From the NCBI RefSeq assembly GCF_902804475.1, contig NZ_CADCSU010000160.1:1-64000 (forward strand): a DNA stretch of 64,000 bases. Direction: 5' to 3'. Both the position numbers and the translations under genes were made by a program. Under the pieces are notes generated by a model that saw only the letters and a program-made list of their open reading frames with translations, was not told where the DNA came from and searched no databases. Shown piece by piece: positions 33,035-42,292 of the stretch; position 1 is the stretch's first letter, and each line of letters opens with the position of its first letter. Source of the DNA: Flavobacterium bizetiae (lineage in GTDB: Bacteria > Bacteroidota > Bacteroidia > Flavobacteriales > Flavobacteriaceae).

Positions 33035-34108
33035 ATGCCACAAAAAAGTATTTTCCTGGAAACACATAATATCAATAACAGAGCATCAGGTTTAGGAACT
33101 TTTAATTACGAATTAATTAAAGGATTATCGACATTAAATCTGAATGACTTTGAATTAACTTTAAACAGTGCAAAACCAGAACTTCTTAAAGAGGAATTTA
33201 AAGATAAATTCAAGTATCATAAATACAATAGTCTTTCGCGTCATCCTTTGTTCAGAATTCGAAAAAAATACGATTTATGGCATTCTGTAAATCAAAATAT
33301 TAAAGTCGAACCTTTTTTTAAAACGAACTATTTACTTACGGTTCATGATATTCATTTTGTCGAAGAAATTTCTTCAGACAAAAGCTCTAAACTGCATAAA
33401 CTTTTTAGAAAAAAACTCGAAAGAGCCACTGCAATTACTTATATCTCAGAATTTGCAAAAAAAAATACGCACGAACATTTTAATGTACCCAATGTTCCTG
33501 AATATGTTATTTATAACGGAAACCCAATATCGGCACTTTTAGACACTTCTTCTTTTGTTTCAACTGTTCCGGTAGACAAACCTTTCTTTTATACGATTGG
33601 TGATTTTATCGAAAGAAAAAATTATGCTTCGATCATTACCATGATGAAAGGAATAAAGGATTTTAATCTAATCATTTCCGGAAATAACAATAAAAAGTAT
33701 GGCGAAGAAATCAAGAAGTTAATTGATGACAATGGCCTTAGCAATCAGGTTTTCCTGACCGGAAAAGTATCTGATGAAGGAAAACAGTTTTACATGAAAA
33801 ACTGTGCGGCATTTCTTTTCCCTTCAATTCGCGAAGGTTTTGGACTTCCGCCAATTGAAGCAATGAGTTTTGGTAAGCCAATATTTTTATCTGATAAAAC
33901 TTCTTTGCCTGAAATTGGAGGTGATGTTTCAAATTACTGGACCAATTTTGATCCTGAATATATGAAAGAAGTTCTTTTTGACGGATTAAATAATTTCGAG
34001 AATAATAAAACCGAAATCGAAAACCAACTGAAAAAAAGAGCTGCAAGTTTCGATTGGAAAGTTGCAGCTTCAGAATATTTAAATGTTTATAAAGAAATAC
34101 TAAAATAA
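33035..34108 (+). CDS. Glycosyltransferase family 4 (GT-B)
   Basis: A 357-residue retaining GT-B glycosyltransferase. The N-terminal half contains HDIHFVEEIS and TYISEFAKKNTHEHF. The C-terminal half has the GT4 donor motif FLFPSIREGFGLPPIEAMSFGKPIFLSDKTSLPEIGG (about 265-300), with the E-x7-E pair. It probably adds a hexose to LPS or another surface glycan. It is divergent from the LPS kinase-like gene and convergent with the next glycosyltransferase; its stop codon is in the loop of a shared hairpin. Confidence 0.9.
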   Translation: MPQKSIFLETHNINNRASGLGTFNYELIKGLSTLNLNDFELTLNSAKPELLKEEFKDKFKYHKYNSLSRHPLFRIRKKYDLWHSVNQNIKVEPFFKTNYLLTVHDIHFVEEISSDKSSKLHKLFRKKLERATAITYISEFAKKNTHEHFNVPNVPEYVIYNGNPISALLDTSSFVSTVPVDKPFFYTIGDFIERKNYASIITMMKGIKDFNLIISGNNNKKYGEEIKKLIDDNGLSNQVFLTGKVSDEGKQFYMKNCAAFLFPSIREGFGLPPIEAMSFGKPIFLSDKTSLPEIGGDVSNYWTNFDPEYMKEVLFDGLNNFENNKTEIENQLKKRAASFDWKVAASEYLNVYKEILK

Positions 34109-34125
34109 TAGTATTTCTTTATAAA
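34086..34125. terminator. Long AT-rich hairpin shared by two convergent genes
   Basis: A perfect 17-bp stem (34086-34102 with 34109-34125) encloses a 6-base loop carrying the TAA stop of the plus-strand gene (34106-34108). The stop of the minus-strand gene (34119-34121) is inside the other arm. It likely stabilises or terminates both transcripts. Confidence 0.7.
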
Positions 34126-34976
34126 TGTTTGAACCATTGTCCTATGTTTTTGCTCCAGATGTAAAGATTCGAAGGCGCTACTTTACAAATGTCAATATTA
34201 TTTTTAATCTCGCTATAAGTTGTACCTTTTACGAAAGCCAGTTTTTTCCATTTTTCAGGCTCCATATAAAAGAAATCACGCATCGATTTATAATTATTCT
34301 TATTAACTGATTTCCATTTCTGCATAAACGAATCCGGGTTTACTTCATCGTTATGTCCCCAGTTCTTAAACTTATATTCTATTTCTTCCGCTGTTCTTGA
34401 TAAAGTTTCATGCCATAACAAATTACGCGTATATATAATTCTCTGACGCGTATTTCTAGCCACTTTATAATCTGGATAATTAGTTGCCATAAGTCCTCTG
34501 GTGGCTTTATCTACATACAATAAACCTCCATCAGTGTATTTAAACATGTTAATTAAAAAAGCAGCAACCTGTATTCTGTTGTTTTCCGGATCGTCTAAAA
34601 AGTTGTCATGCTTTCTTAAATCTTTTACAAACTTTTTAAAATCTAAGAAATATTCATCACTATCCACCTGTATAAGCCAGTTTCCGATTCCCATTTTTAA
34701 AGACAGCATATAGCGCTCTCTGTTGTCATTTTCGATTGCCGAAAGTTCAGGCACATAAAAATTGTCACGATAAATGGTAATCTTATTTTGGGTATCAAAT
34801 TGTTTTATCCATTCGAAAAACTGATCATCAACCTCAAAAATTTGACCTGACCAGGTTCTAAATTTTTCATCAACTGCTAAAAAGATAGCATCGGCATCAT
34901 TGTACACAAGAGGAATTGATATTTTTAGTTTTTCGTAATCATAAGAAAATAAAAAGCCAACGTGGATTTTTTTCAT
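34119..34976 (-). CDS. Glycosyltransferase, GT-A type
   Basis: A 285-residue protein. KIHVGFLFSYDYEKLKISIPLVYNDADAIFLAVD at the start and LIQVDSDEYFLDF (about 105-117) fit a GT-A fold with a DxD metal motif. The rest (WHETLSRTAEEIEYKFKNWGHND) resembles predicted glycosyltransferases of GT2-like families in flavobacterial LPS clusters. The donor and acceptor are not known. It is transcribed alone between two plus-strand glycosyltransferases. Confidence 0.8.
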   Translation of the reverse strand: MKKIHVGFLFSYDYEKLKISIPLVYNDADAIFLAVDEKFRTWSGQIFEVDDQFFEWIKQFDTQNKITIYRDNFYVPELSAIENDNRERYMLSLKMGIGNWLIQVDSDEYFLDFKKFVKDLRKHDNFLDDPENNRIQVAAFLINMFKYTDGGLLYVDKATRGLMATNYPDYKVARNTRQRIIYTRNLLWHETLSRTAEEIEYKFKNWGHNDEVNPDSFMQKWKSVNKNNYKSMRDFFYMEPEKWKKLAFVKGTTYSEIKNNIDICKVAPSNLYIWSKNIGQWFKHL

Positions 34977-35067
34977 TTATTTAAATTTGTTAGGGCAAAG
35001 ATAAAAACATTCCGAAATTATCTATAAAATTACCACTTATTCTTTAAGATAATTTTAACTTATATAT

Positions 35068-35075
35068 TATCTTTG
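35068..35075 (+). promoter_or_regulatory. -7 promoter box of the 35105 glycosyltransferase gene
   Basis: TATCTTTG, a perfect TAnnTTTG box 30 bases upstream of ATG 35105. An in-frame TTG at 35078 falls before the predicted transcript start and is therefore unlikely to be used. Confidence 0.65.
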
Positions 35076-35104
35076 CTTTGTTGAAACAAAAACCATGCAA
35101 AATC

Positions 35105-36115
35105 ATGCAAATTCCTGAAATTTCTGTTATAATTCCTGTTTTTAACGCTGCTCCATTTTTGCAGGAAAGCATAGAAAGTATCCTAAATCAAACATTCTCA
35201 GACTTTGAACTTATAATATTAAATGATAAATCTACTGATGAAAGTTTAGAAATAATTAAAAAAAATCAATCTAAAGATAATCGGGTAATTATTATTGATA
35301 AAGAACAGAATGTTGGTCCGGCAAACCTCAGGAATGAAGGAATTAACGCTGCAAGAGGCACCTTTATTGCCTTAATGGATGCTGATGACATTGCTTTGCC
35401 AACTCGTTTTGAAAAACAAATAACAGTATTAAAAAACAATCCGGAAATTGGAGTTTGCGGCACAGGGTTTACTTTTTTTGGATCTAAAAAAAATAAAACC
35501 ATAAATCACAGTAACGATCACGATGCTATAAAAGTATCTTTTTTACACAGTTGTAACATTGGTAACCCAACTGTTATGTTTAAAAAAGAAGTTTTAGGCG
35601 ATCTAAAATTCGACAATGACTATGTTCCTGCTGAAGATTATGATTTATGGAGCCGATTGTTAGATAAAACACATTTCTATAATATTCCGGAATCTCTGCT
35701 AAATTACAGGCAACACGATAACAACATTAGTAAAACAAAAATTGATAATGTTAACCGATCTGTAAAAAGAGTAAAAATAAAACAGTTAGCTGCACTTGAA
35801 ATAGATCCGGCAGATCCCAAAATTGATTTTTATTTAAATGCAGTTTCATTGCAAAAAAAACTTTCGCCTGACGAAATTATTGAAACCATAAATGCATCAA
35901 AATTCCTGCTTTCGCAGAATGAAAAGATTCAATATTTCAATCAGAACTTATTCAAAAAACATATTGATAAAGTTTTAGTACGTACTATTCGAAATGCTAA
36001 TTCATTTAATATTCCTTTTTACAAACATTTAAGTAAAAAAGAAAAGGCTTTATTTCAGAAAATAAGCCTTTTTGATCGAACGATTTTATATTTTAAATCT
36101 TTATTTGGTCGCTAA
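35105..36115 (+). CDS. Glycosyltransferase family 2
   Basis: A 336-residue GT-A enzyme with a complete family 2 domain: ISVIIPVFNAAPFLQESIESIL, NDKSTDESLEI, NVGPANLRNEGI, and the metal motif ALMDADDIA (about 85-93), followed by EDYDLWSRL as the probable catalytic region. The C-terminal 110 residues are helical and of unknown role. The TTG-initiated extension to 35078 is rejected because of the promoter at 35068-35075. Confidence 0.9.
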   Translation: MQIPEISVIIPVFNAAPFLQESIESILNQTFSDFELIILNDKSTDESLEIIKKNQSKDNRVIIIDKEQNVGPANLRNEGINAARGTFIALMDADDIALPTRFEKQITVLKNNPEIGVCGTGFTFFGSKKNKTINHSNDHDAIKVSFLHSCNIGNPTVMFKKEVLGDLKFDNDYVPAEDYDLWSRLLDKTHFYNIPESLLNYRQHDNNISKTKIDNVNRSVKRVKIKQLAALEIDPADPKIDFYLNAVSLQKKLSPDEIIETINASKFLLSQNEKIQYFNQNLFKKHIDKVLVRTIRNANSFNIPFYKHLSKKEKALFQKISLFDRTILYFKSLFGR

Positions 36116-36126
36116 GAATTCTAAAA

Positions 36127-37089
36127 TCATGATTTTATATATTTCAAAAAATATTTGAATTTTAAAGATAAACTGGCTTTCTCTAAAAATTCATTAATTG
36201 CTTTTTGAGGTTCTTCGATGTTTTTAAATTCTTCTGTTTTACGCAATTTCAAAGCCTCAAACGCAGACGCTTTTAATAACGAAACCATTACTTTTTCGAT
36301 ATTTTTTGTTCTGGCTTGCGGAATATTATCATAAATCTCTTTTACATTGAGATAAGAAGAATAACGCTGAAAAAACGTTGATTTTAAAGAAAATACACCT
36401 CCGGGATGCAATCTGTAAACCGCCGCTTGAAAATTTAAAAAAGCTCCTTTTCCGTGGCAAAGCGCCAATGCATAGAGCGTATTATCTTTACCGTATTTGA
36501 ATTTTTTATAATCTAAAGGATCAACAGCATCTTTTTTGAAAACACTGGTTAGTGTTAAAGTACAATAAGGCTGAAAAATGGTATCAAAGTCGATGGTATA
36601 TATTGATGACAAAGTTTCCTTGAAATTGTTTGACACTAATTCAGTTCCTTTTCGATTAAGATAATCAGTCCAAGTGATAACATATTCTTTATTATTTTCT
36701 AAAAAGTCGACTTGTTTCTGCAATTTCAATTTATCGATCCAATAATCATCTCCTTCGCATAAGGCAATATATTTTCCTTGTGCCATAGGAAAGGTAAAAT
36801 CACTCCAAATATTAACTTCTTTATTAGAATATTGATTTTTTTCCTGTAAAATTGTCTTAATAATTAGAGGATATTTTTCTGCAAAATCTCTTATTATATT
36901 TTGTGTATTATCTGTAGAAGCATCATCGTGTACAATTATTTCGAAAGAAAATGTTGTTTTCTGCATTAAAAAACCTTTTAAAGTTTCACTTATAAAATCT
37001 TCATGATTAAAAGTTGTGCAAATAATAGTTACAAGCGGATCACCTGTATTTTCGATCCAGCCTGAAATGATACTTTCCTGATCTTTCAT
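36127..37089 (-). CDS. Glycosyltransferase family 2
   Basis: A 320-residue GT-A enzyme. VTIICTTFNHEDFISETLKGFLMQ and HDDASTDNTQNIIRDFA at the N-terminus, then CEGDDYWIDKLKLQKQVDFLE (about 110-130) with the DxD-type metal site, identify a family 2 enzyme of the type common in O-antigen and capsule clusters. It is convergent with the preceding glycosyltransferase, 11 bases apart. Confidence 0.9.
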   Translation of the reverse strand: MKDQESIISGWIENTGDPLVTIICTTFNHEDFISETLKGFLMQKTTFSFEIIVHDDASTDNTQNIIRDFAEKYPLIIKTILQEKNQYSNKEVNIWSDFTFPMAQGKYIALCEGDDYWIDKLKLQKQVDFLENNKEYVITWTDYLNRKGTELVSNNFKETLSSIYTIDFDTIFQPYCTLTLTSVFKKDAVDPLDYKKFKYGKDNTLYALALCHGKGAFLNFQAAVYRLHPGGVFSLKSTFFQRYSSYLNVKEIYDNIPQARTKNIEKVMVSLLKASAFEALKLRKTEEFKNIEEPQKAINEFLEKASLSLKFKYFLKYIKS

Positions 37090-37314
37090 TTTATATTCTT
37101 ATTCTTTTTGAAATATTATCTAAGTCATACTTTTATAGAGTGGAATCATTTTTTTTCAGTCCGGTTGGCGCAAACTGGAAATTCCGCATCCAAACATTAG
37201 CTTAACAATTAAATTTTATCTCCTTATCCGTGATTTTGATTATATTTTCTGTAATCCTTTAAAATCTTTGACAGGAACAATTATTAAAACTTTTATTCTT
37301 ACTATCCATCCTTA

Positions 37315-37950
37315 TTAAAATTCTATTCTTTTTGCAGGAACCCCAAAAACTGTACTATTTTCCTTTACATTTTTAATCACAAGACTGGCTGCTCCAACTG
37401 TTGCCCCTTTACGAATCGTAATATGAGGCAAAATAGTAGATCTTGTATTAAGGCATACTTCTTCTTCTAATATGGCATAGCCGCCCATAAAACTATAAGC
37501 ATTAACATGTGACCATTTTCCAATTTTAGAATCGTGCCCTATCGCCACAAAACCCTGAATTGTCACAAAATCATCAATTATACAGTCATTACTAATATTA
37601 GAATACATAAAAATGATTAAGCCATTTCCTATGGTTACATTTGAGGTAAAAATTACTGTAGGATGAATCAAATTAATAAATCTACCTCCTTTTGATAAAA
37701 TAATCTCTACATAATGTTTTTTCCATTGTACACTCCCCAGTGCACAAACAAAAACATCATTTTCCTGAATTGCATAATTTTCTACAGATGAAATAATTTC
37801 CGGATAATTATCAAAACCATCGAGAGCATCTAATTTATCATCCAAAAATCCTTTTATCATATATTCAGTATTGTAACCAGGACATTGTTTAGCAAGCCCA
37901 CATACTTCACGCCCGTATCCTCTTGCTCCTATTATAATTAAATTTTTCAT
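37315..37950 (-). CDS. PglD/NeuD-like hexapeptide acyltransferase
   Basis: A 211-residue acyltransferase. The N-terminal part (about 1-75) is a Rossmann-like nucleotide-sugar domain beginning NLIIIGARGYGREV. The rest is a left-handed beta helix with the catalytic-type histidine in VAIGHDSKIGKW (about 135-146). The family acylates 4-amino groups of UDP-sugars (PglD) or sialic acid (NeuD). It is the last gene of the ACP-KASIII operon, 3 bases after a KASIII gene. I infer that it may transfer the acyl group built by the upstream enzymes instead of plain acetate. Confidence 0.88.
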   Translation of the reverse strand: MKNLIIIGARGYGREVCGLAKQCPGYNTEYMIKGFLDDKLDALDGFDNYPEIISSVENYAIQENDVFVCALGSVQWKKHYVEIILSKGGRFINLIHPTVIFTSNVTIGNGLIIFMYSNISNDCIIDDFVTIQGFVAIGHDSKIGKWSHVNAYSFMGGYAILEEEVCLNTRSTILPHITIRKGATVGAASLVIKNVKENSTVFGVPAKRIEF

Positions 37951-37953
37951 AGT

Positions 37954-38961
37954 TTAGATTATTAAGTTACATGCCGCCCACGAATATCCTACGCCAAAAC
38001 CTGCTAGTATTAGATTTTTAGATGCTGTTAATCTTCTTTGCTTTTGAGCTTCGTACAAAGCAATTGGAATTGTAGATGAAACGGTATTTCCACATCCTTC
38101 CATAGCGATAAAAAACTTTTCTTCGGGAATTTTTATTTTTTTTCTCAAATGATTCAACATATATTTATTGGCTTGATGAAAAATAAACAAGTCAATATCT
38201 TCTTTTGTTAAGTTTGATTTCTCTAAAATTGAGAATATAAGTTTGGGAACAAATTCTCCAGTAAAATTGAAGATTTCCGCTCCGTTCATGTACAGATTTT
38301 TATCATTTCTAACATTTCCAAACTCATCTACAATATCTTCATTTTCACTTGAAACAGGAAAACGCATACCACCTTGCTTTACAATTAGGTTCTCTGCTCC
38401 TCTTCCGTCTGTACCAAAAATAAAATTACCAATAGAACAAAAACCTTTTTCAGCAGTAATTAATGTAGCCGCGGCAGCATCTCCAAAAATAGTTTTGTTG
38501 CTTTTATCTTTTGGATGAATAAACTTTGAATACGTTTCTGCAGTGATAAGCAAAATATTTTTTGCCATTTCACCTGCAATTAATCCCTTTGCTAAACTTA
38601 AACCGTATACAAAACCTGAACAACCGAGATTAAAATCTAAGGCGCCAATCGAAGTATTTAATCCCAATTTATCCTGAATAATACAGGCCGTCGTCGGTAA
38701 AAAATAATCCGGACTCTGTGTGCAAAATAACAAATAATCGATAGTTGATCGGTCGATATTATGTTCTGCAAAAAGTTTTTCTGCAGCTTTGACAGCCATA
38801 TCAGAAGAAAATTCATTATCGGCACTAATATGTCTTGAATTAATGCCTGTTTTAGAACTGATTTTTTCAATTTCCCATTCTGGAAATTCCTGATTAATCA
38901 AATCGTTCGATAAAACTGCTTCTGGTAAATAGTAAGATATAGCTTTTATATTAGCTTTCAT
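37954..38961 (-). CDS. 3-oxoacyl-ACP synthase III-like enzyme (KASIII copy 2)
   Basis: A 335-residue thiolase-fold condensing enzyme. The KASIII triad is complete: Cys in DFNLGCSGFVYGLSLA, His in FIFHQANKYML and Asn in EGCGNTVSSTIP. It should condense a short acyl-CoA or acyl-ACP with malonyl-ACP. Sequence differences from the sister gene at 40780-41835 are spread over the whole length, so the two are not recent copies and probably have different substrates. Its start overlaps the Rieske gene end by 11 bases. Confidence 0.92.
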   Translation of the reverse strand: MKANIKAISYYLPEAVLSNDLINQEFPEWEIEKISSKTGINSRHISADNEFSSDMAVKAAEKLFAEHNIDRSTIDYLLFCTQSPDYFLPTTACIIQDKLGLNTSIGALDFNLGCSGFVYGLSLAKGLIAGEMAKNILLITAETYSKFIHPKDKSNKTIFGDAAAATLITAEKGFCSIGNFIFGTDGRGAENLIVKQGGMRFPVSSENEDIVDEFGNVRNDKNLYMNGAEIFNFTGEFVPKLIFSILEKSNLTKEDIDLFIFHQANKYMLNHLRKKIKIPEEKFFIAMEGCGNTVSSTIPIALYEAQKQRRLTASKNLILAGFGVGYSWAACNLII

Positions 38962-40036
38962 TTTCTAAGAAATTTAAATATTGTTTTTGAAAATGATGAA
39001 CTCGTTCTTCTTCATCAGAAAGTTTTCCTGATAAATTTGTATGTCTGACACCTTGCTGCACAAGCTGGCAAACTGTTTTATCTTCATTAAAAACCTGTCT
39101 GTTAAAACCAATTAATGATTCTTCAAAAGCTTTAATAACTATTGGTGTTTTTTCTGAATCTGTAATTGTTGTAAAAACATGACTTGTAAATTTTGTCTTA
39201 TCTGGCGTAATGGGTTCAATTAAAGAATAATTAAAAGAAATTCCGTGCGTAGTAGATATTAACAAATTAGGAAAAATCAAAATATGTTTATAACCATCTA
39301 TATCATAAGCTCTTGGTGAATAATAATCATTAATCTTTCTATAACCTCCTTTGTCTTTTACTATATTTAAATTACTTGTCCAGCTTGAATTGGTTTTATC
39401 AAAAGTAAAATCTATTCCAGAAGGTTCTAATTTAGCCAGGGTATCTGCATGAACCAGTCCAACATGATAACTTTCAAGCGTATTTTCAACGATAACTTTC
39501 CAATTTGCATTTATTTCCATAGAATTAACATCAATTCTATTTCCTAATACCAATGACATTGTTTCTAATTCTTCATAAAAAACACCTATAAAATTTTCTA
39601 AAGGTTCAGCATCCTGATCTAAAGAAACAAAACACAGATTACCACAAAATGAAACTTCAAATTCTTTCAATTTCATTTCGCAGAGCTCTTCTTTCGAAAA
39701 TTTTTTAAACAAAGGTTTTTTCGGAATACCACTTGGAATACCATTTTTATCATAAGCCCAACCATGATAAGGACAAACCAAAGGCCTGTTTCCCGATTCT
39801 TCCTGCTGAATTATAGAAAAACGATGAGAGCATACATTTAAAAATGATTTAATCTCACCTCTTACATTCTGAATTACAATGGGTGTACCTGCAATTTTTA
39901 AAGCAATAAAATCATTATCATTTAAAAAATCAGATTTGAATCCAACAAAATGCCAAACTTTTTTAAAAAGGTTATTTGTTTCCTTCAAAAAAATAGCATC
40001 ATCATAATAATGAAAAGCCTGTATATTTGAATTCAT
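38951..40036 (-). CDS. Rieske-type non-haem iron oxygenase, alpha subunit
   Basis: A 361-residue oxygenase. The N-terminal Rieske domain has CSHRF and CPYHGWAYD (C-x-H and C-x2-H, about 67-90) for the 2Fe-2S cluster. The catalytic domain has ENTLESYHVGLVH (about 187-199), which provides the histidines of the mononuclear iron site. It belongs to the ring-hydroxylating/GbcA-CntA-like group and needs a reductase, which is not encoded nearby. Its place between KASIII and SDR genes suggests that it hydroxylates or otherwise oxidises the acyl chain or the sugar, not an aromatic ring. That is inference. Confidence 0.9.
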   Translation of the reverse strand: MNSNIQAFHYYDDAIFLKETNNLFKKVWHFVGFKSDFLNDNDFIALKIAGTPIVIQNVRGEIKSFLNVCSHRFSIIQQEESGNRPLVCPYHGWAYDKNGIPSGIPKKPLFKKFSKEELCEMKLKEFEVSFCGNLCFVSLDQDAEPLENFIGVFYEELETMSLVLGNRIDVNSMEINANWKVIVENTLESYHVGLVHADTLAKLEPSGIDFTFDKTNSSWTSNLNIVKDKGGYRKINDYYSPRAYDIDGYKHILIFPNLLISTTHGISFNYSLIEPITPDKTKFTSHVFTTITDSEKTPIVIKAFEESLIGFNRQVFNEDKTVCQLVQQGVRHTNLSGKLSDEEERVHHFQKQYLNFLENES

Positions 40037-40041
40037 AATTT

Positions 40042-40779
40042 TTATTTTAATGTGAATCCGCCATCAATAATTAGATCAGAGCCTGTCATCCATTTACTTA
40101 TATCACTTAGTAAGTACATTGTTAATCCTGCAACATCTGCAGGTTCTCCGTATCCTAATGGATATTCTGATTCAGCTTTTTTCACTTCCTCTTCAGAGGC
40201 AATATCATTTGCCTGCTCTGTCATTGCTGTTTTTATAATTCCGGGACAAATACTGTTTGATCTTATTCCCTGCGGAGCCAATTCTGTTGCCAATACTTTA
40301 GAAAAAGATACTAACGCCGCTTTTGAAGCTGCGTACATTGCGGTACCCCCTACACCTAATTTTGAAGAAATTGAGGATATAAAAACCAAAGAAGCTTTTT
40401 TATTTAATAATTTTTTCTTGACCAACTTTTGACTCAGTAAGACATTACTATCAAAATTTATAGAAAAAACAGCATTTATTTTACTTTCGCTCAAAAACTT
40501 AACAGGAAGATATTCTACAATCCCCGCATTAAAAACAACACCATCAAATGCCGAACTTTGCAAAATTAGTTTATCAAGATCTTCCGTAACTGCAAGATCA
40601 ACAGCAAACATTTTATGGTTGTTTCCTGTTAACAGTGAAATTGTCTCTTGTAGTTTTTCTACATTTCTGCCAACAACAGTAACATTCGCTCCTAATTTAG
40701 AAGCCGTAATTGCAATTTCTCTGCCAATTCCCTGAGATGCACCAGTAACTAATATATTTTTATCTTGTAAAATAATCAT
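40042..40779 (-). CDS. SDR-family oxidoreductase, FabG-like
   Basis: A 245-residue short-chain dehydrogenase. Key residues are all present: VTGASQGIGRE for cofactor binding (about 8-18), NAG in VFNAGIVE (about 83-86), the serine in FISSISS and the YAASKAAL catalytic Tyr/Lys (about 148-155). Length and motifs fit 3-ketoacyl-ACP reductases, in line with its place among ACP and KASIII genes. It starts directly after the stop of the upstream KASIII gene. Confidence 0.9.
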   Translation of the reverse strand: MIILQDKNILVTGASQGIGREIAITASKLGANVTVVGRNVEKLQETISLLTGNNHKMFAVDLAVTEDLDKLILQSSAFDGVVFNAGIVEYLPVKFLSESKINAVFSINFDSNVLLSQKLVKKKLLNKKASLVFISSISSKLGVGGTAMYAASKAALVSFSKVLATELAPQGIRSNSICPGIIKTAMTEQANDIASEEEVKKAESEYPLGYGEPADVAGLTMYLLSDISKWMTGSDLIIDGGFTLK

Positions 40780-41835
40780 TTATAATTCAATTAAATCTAA
40801 GCACTCTATTTTCGCATCTTCAATGAGCATTGTTCCCCATGATAAACCCACTCCAAAACCACACATTAATAAATTAGAAGACCGGTTTAAAATCTTATCT
40901 TTTAATTCTGACACAATAGTTAAAGGTATTGTAGCCGAAGATGTATTTCCGAAATACTTTAACGAGTAAGGCACTTTTTCAATAGGCAATTTTAACTTTT
41001 TTGCAATCATTTTATTCATCATCATATTTGCTTGATGAAAAATAAAATAATCAACTTTTTCTTTATCGATTGCAAATTTTTCTATCAGTTTATTTACAGT
41101 TTTAGGTCCCTGAGATATTCCGAAACTAAAAACATCCATTCCGTCTAAAACTAAATCGCAAGAGTTTCGGCTAATACCTTCTTCGATTTTATTTACTTTT
41201 AAAGAATCTTCACTTACTCTGTTTCTTGCACCTCCATCAGGAACGATAATGGTTTTATAACCTGATCCGTCTGTACCTAAATCAAAAAATATATTTCCAG
41301 CTTTTTCATCAATTTCAAATGCAGTTGCGCTTCCGGCATCACCAAATAGTGGCAATGTACTCTTATCGGTTTTTGAGACAATTTTACTTATAGTATCTCC
41401 TGCCAATAAAAGTCCTTTTTTAAAACCGGCCGTTTTCATCATTCCCGCAATTATAGAAATTCCATAAACATAACCAGAACATCCCAGTGGCACATCAAAC
41501 GCCATGCAATGAGTCGACAAACCTAATCTATTCTGAATTATTGCAGCTGATATAGGCAAAATATAATCTCCCGTCTGCGAAACAAAAACTAATATTTCAA
41601 TTTCTTCTTTCTCCCAATTCAGGCTGCTGATTAATTTCTCTGCAGCTTCACAGCATAAATCAGAAGTAGAAATTTCTTTAGAAGCAATTCGTCGTTCCTC
41701 AACTCCTGTTACTTCTATAAATTTTTTAATCTCTTCCTGACTTATCAACTCTAAATCAATGTTGCGTTCTGTGTTTTTAGGAATGCAACACGAAATGCCT
41801 TTTATTGCAATATCATTTATTGAAAAAGCAGCCAT
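40780..41835 (-). CDS. 3-oxoacyl-ACP synthase III-like enzyme (KASIII copy 1)
   Basis: A 351-residue condensing enzyme with an intact catalytic triad: Cys in DVPLGCSGYVYGISI, His in FIFHQANMMM and Asn in KYFGNTSSATIP. It follows the acyl carrier protein gene by 4 bases and is probably its direct partner. Together with the SDR and the second KASIII, it can support two rounds of condensation without dehydration. Confidence 0.92.
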   Translation of the reverse strand: MAAFSINDIAIKGISCCIPKNTERNIDLELISQEEIKKFIEVTGVEERRIASKEISTSDLCCEAAEKLISSLNWEKEEIEILVFVSQTGDYILPISAAIIQNRLGLSTHCMAFDVPLGCSGYVYGISIIAGMMKTAGFKKGLLLAGDTISKIVSKTDKSTLPLFGDAGSATAFEIDEKAGNIFFDLGTDGSGYKTIIVPDGGARNRVSEDSLKVNKIEEGISRNSCDLVLDGMDVFSFGISQGPKTVNKLIEKFAIDKEKVDYFIFHQANMMMNKMIAKKLKLPIEKVPYSLKYFGNTSSATIPLTIVSELKDKILNRSSNLLMCGFGVGLSWGTMLIEDAKIECLDLIEL

Positions 41836-41839
41836 TTAA

Positions 41840-42070
41840 TTATCCTTTATTTTTAATAATTTCAAAGATATCATTTAATGAATTCGAAGATTTAATATCG
41901 TCTCCAGTAAGTTTTACATCATATTCTTCGTCTGCCATAGCGATTAATGACAAAGCTGTCAATGAATTCCACTCATCCAAATCTCTAAAAACAGTTTCTT
42001 GTGTGATTAATGCCGCATCTGTATCATCTAAAATATCTGCAAAATTTCGCAAAAAAGTGTTGATTTCCAT
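41840..42070 (-). CDS. Acyl carrier protein, pathway-specific
   Basis: A 76-residue acidic four-helix protein. The phosphopantetheine site is DEWNSLTAL, with serine S36; it has NSL in place of the DSL of the fatty-acid-synthesis ACP, as in many dedicated carriers. It is the first gene of the six-gene minus-strand operon and should carry the growing acyl chain for the two KASIII enzymes and the SDR. Confidence 0.92.
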   Translation of the reverse strand: MEINTFLRNFADILDDTDAALITQETVFRDLDEWNSLTALSLIAMADEEYDVKLTGDDIKSSNSLNDIFEIIKNKG

Positions 42071-42292
42071 AGTATTCTTAAATTTATTTTGAATTTGTTA
42101 TTGATATTAATTTTATAAAAATGATCCCTTAAATTATTGTTGTTCAAACAACTCAACGGCATATCGTTTTTCTTATAATGTTATAATGCTGACTTATGCC
42201 CAAAATTTAGGTTTCTTTTCCTATTTTTACCCCACAAATATAACAATAGTTTACCCTTAAAGATAAATTAAAAACCACTAATCAAAAATTTA

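Noticed and set aside
36122..36137. Perfect 16-bp palindrome TAAAATCATGATTTTA as an operator or terminator
   Set aside because: It lies at the convergent ends of two genes, is AT-only apart from two bases and has no T run. A chance palindrome in AT-rich DNA is likely.
37141..37180. GC-rich small hairpin between two minus-strand genes as a terminator
   Set aside because: The stem is only about 7 bp with a G-T pair, and on the minus strand it is followed by A bases, not T.
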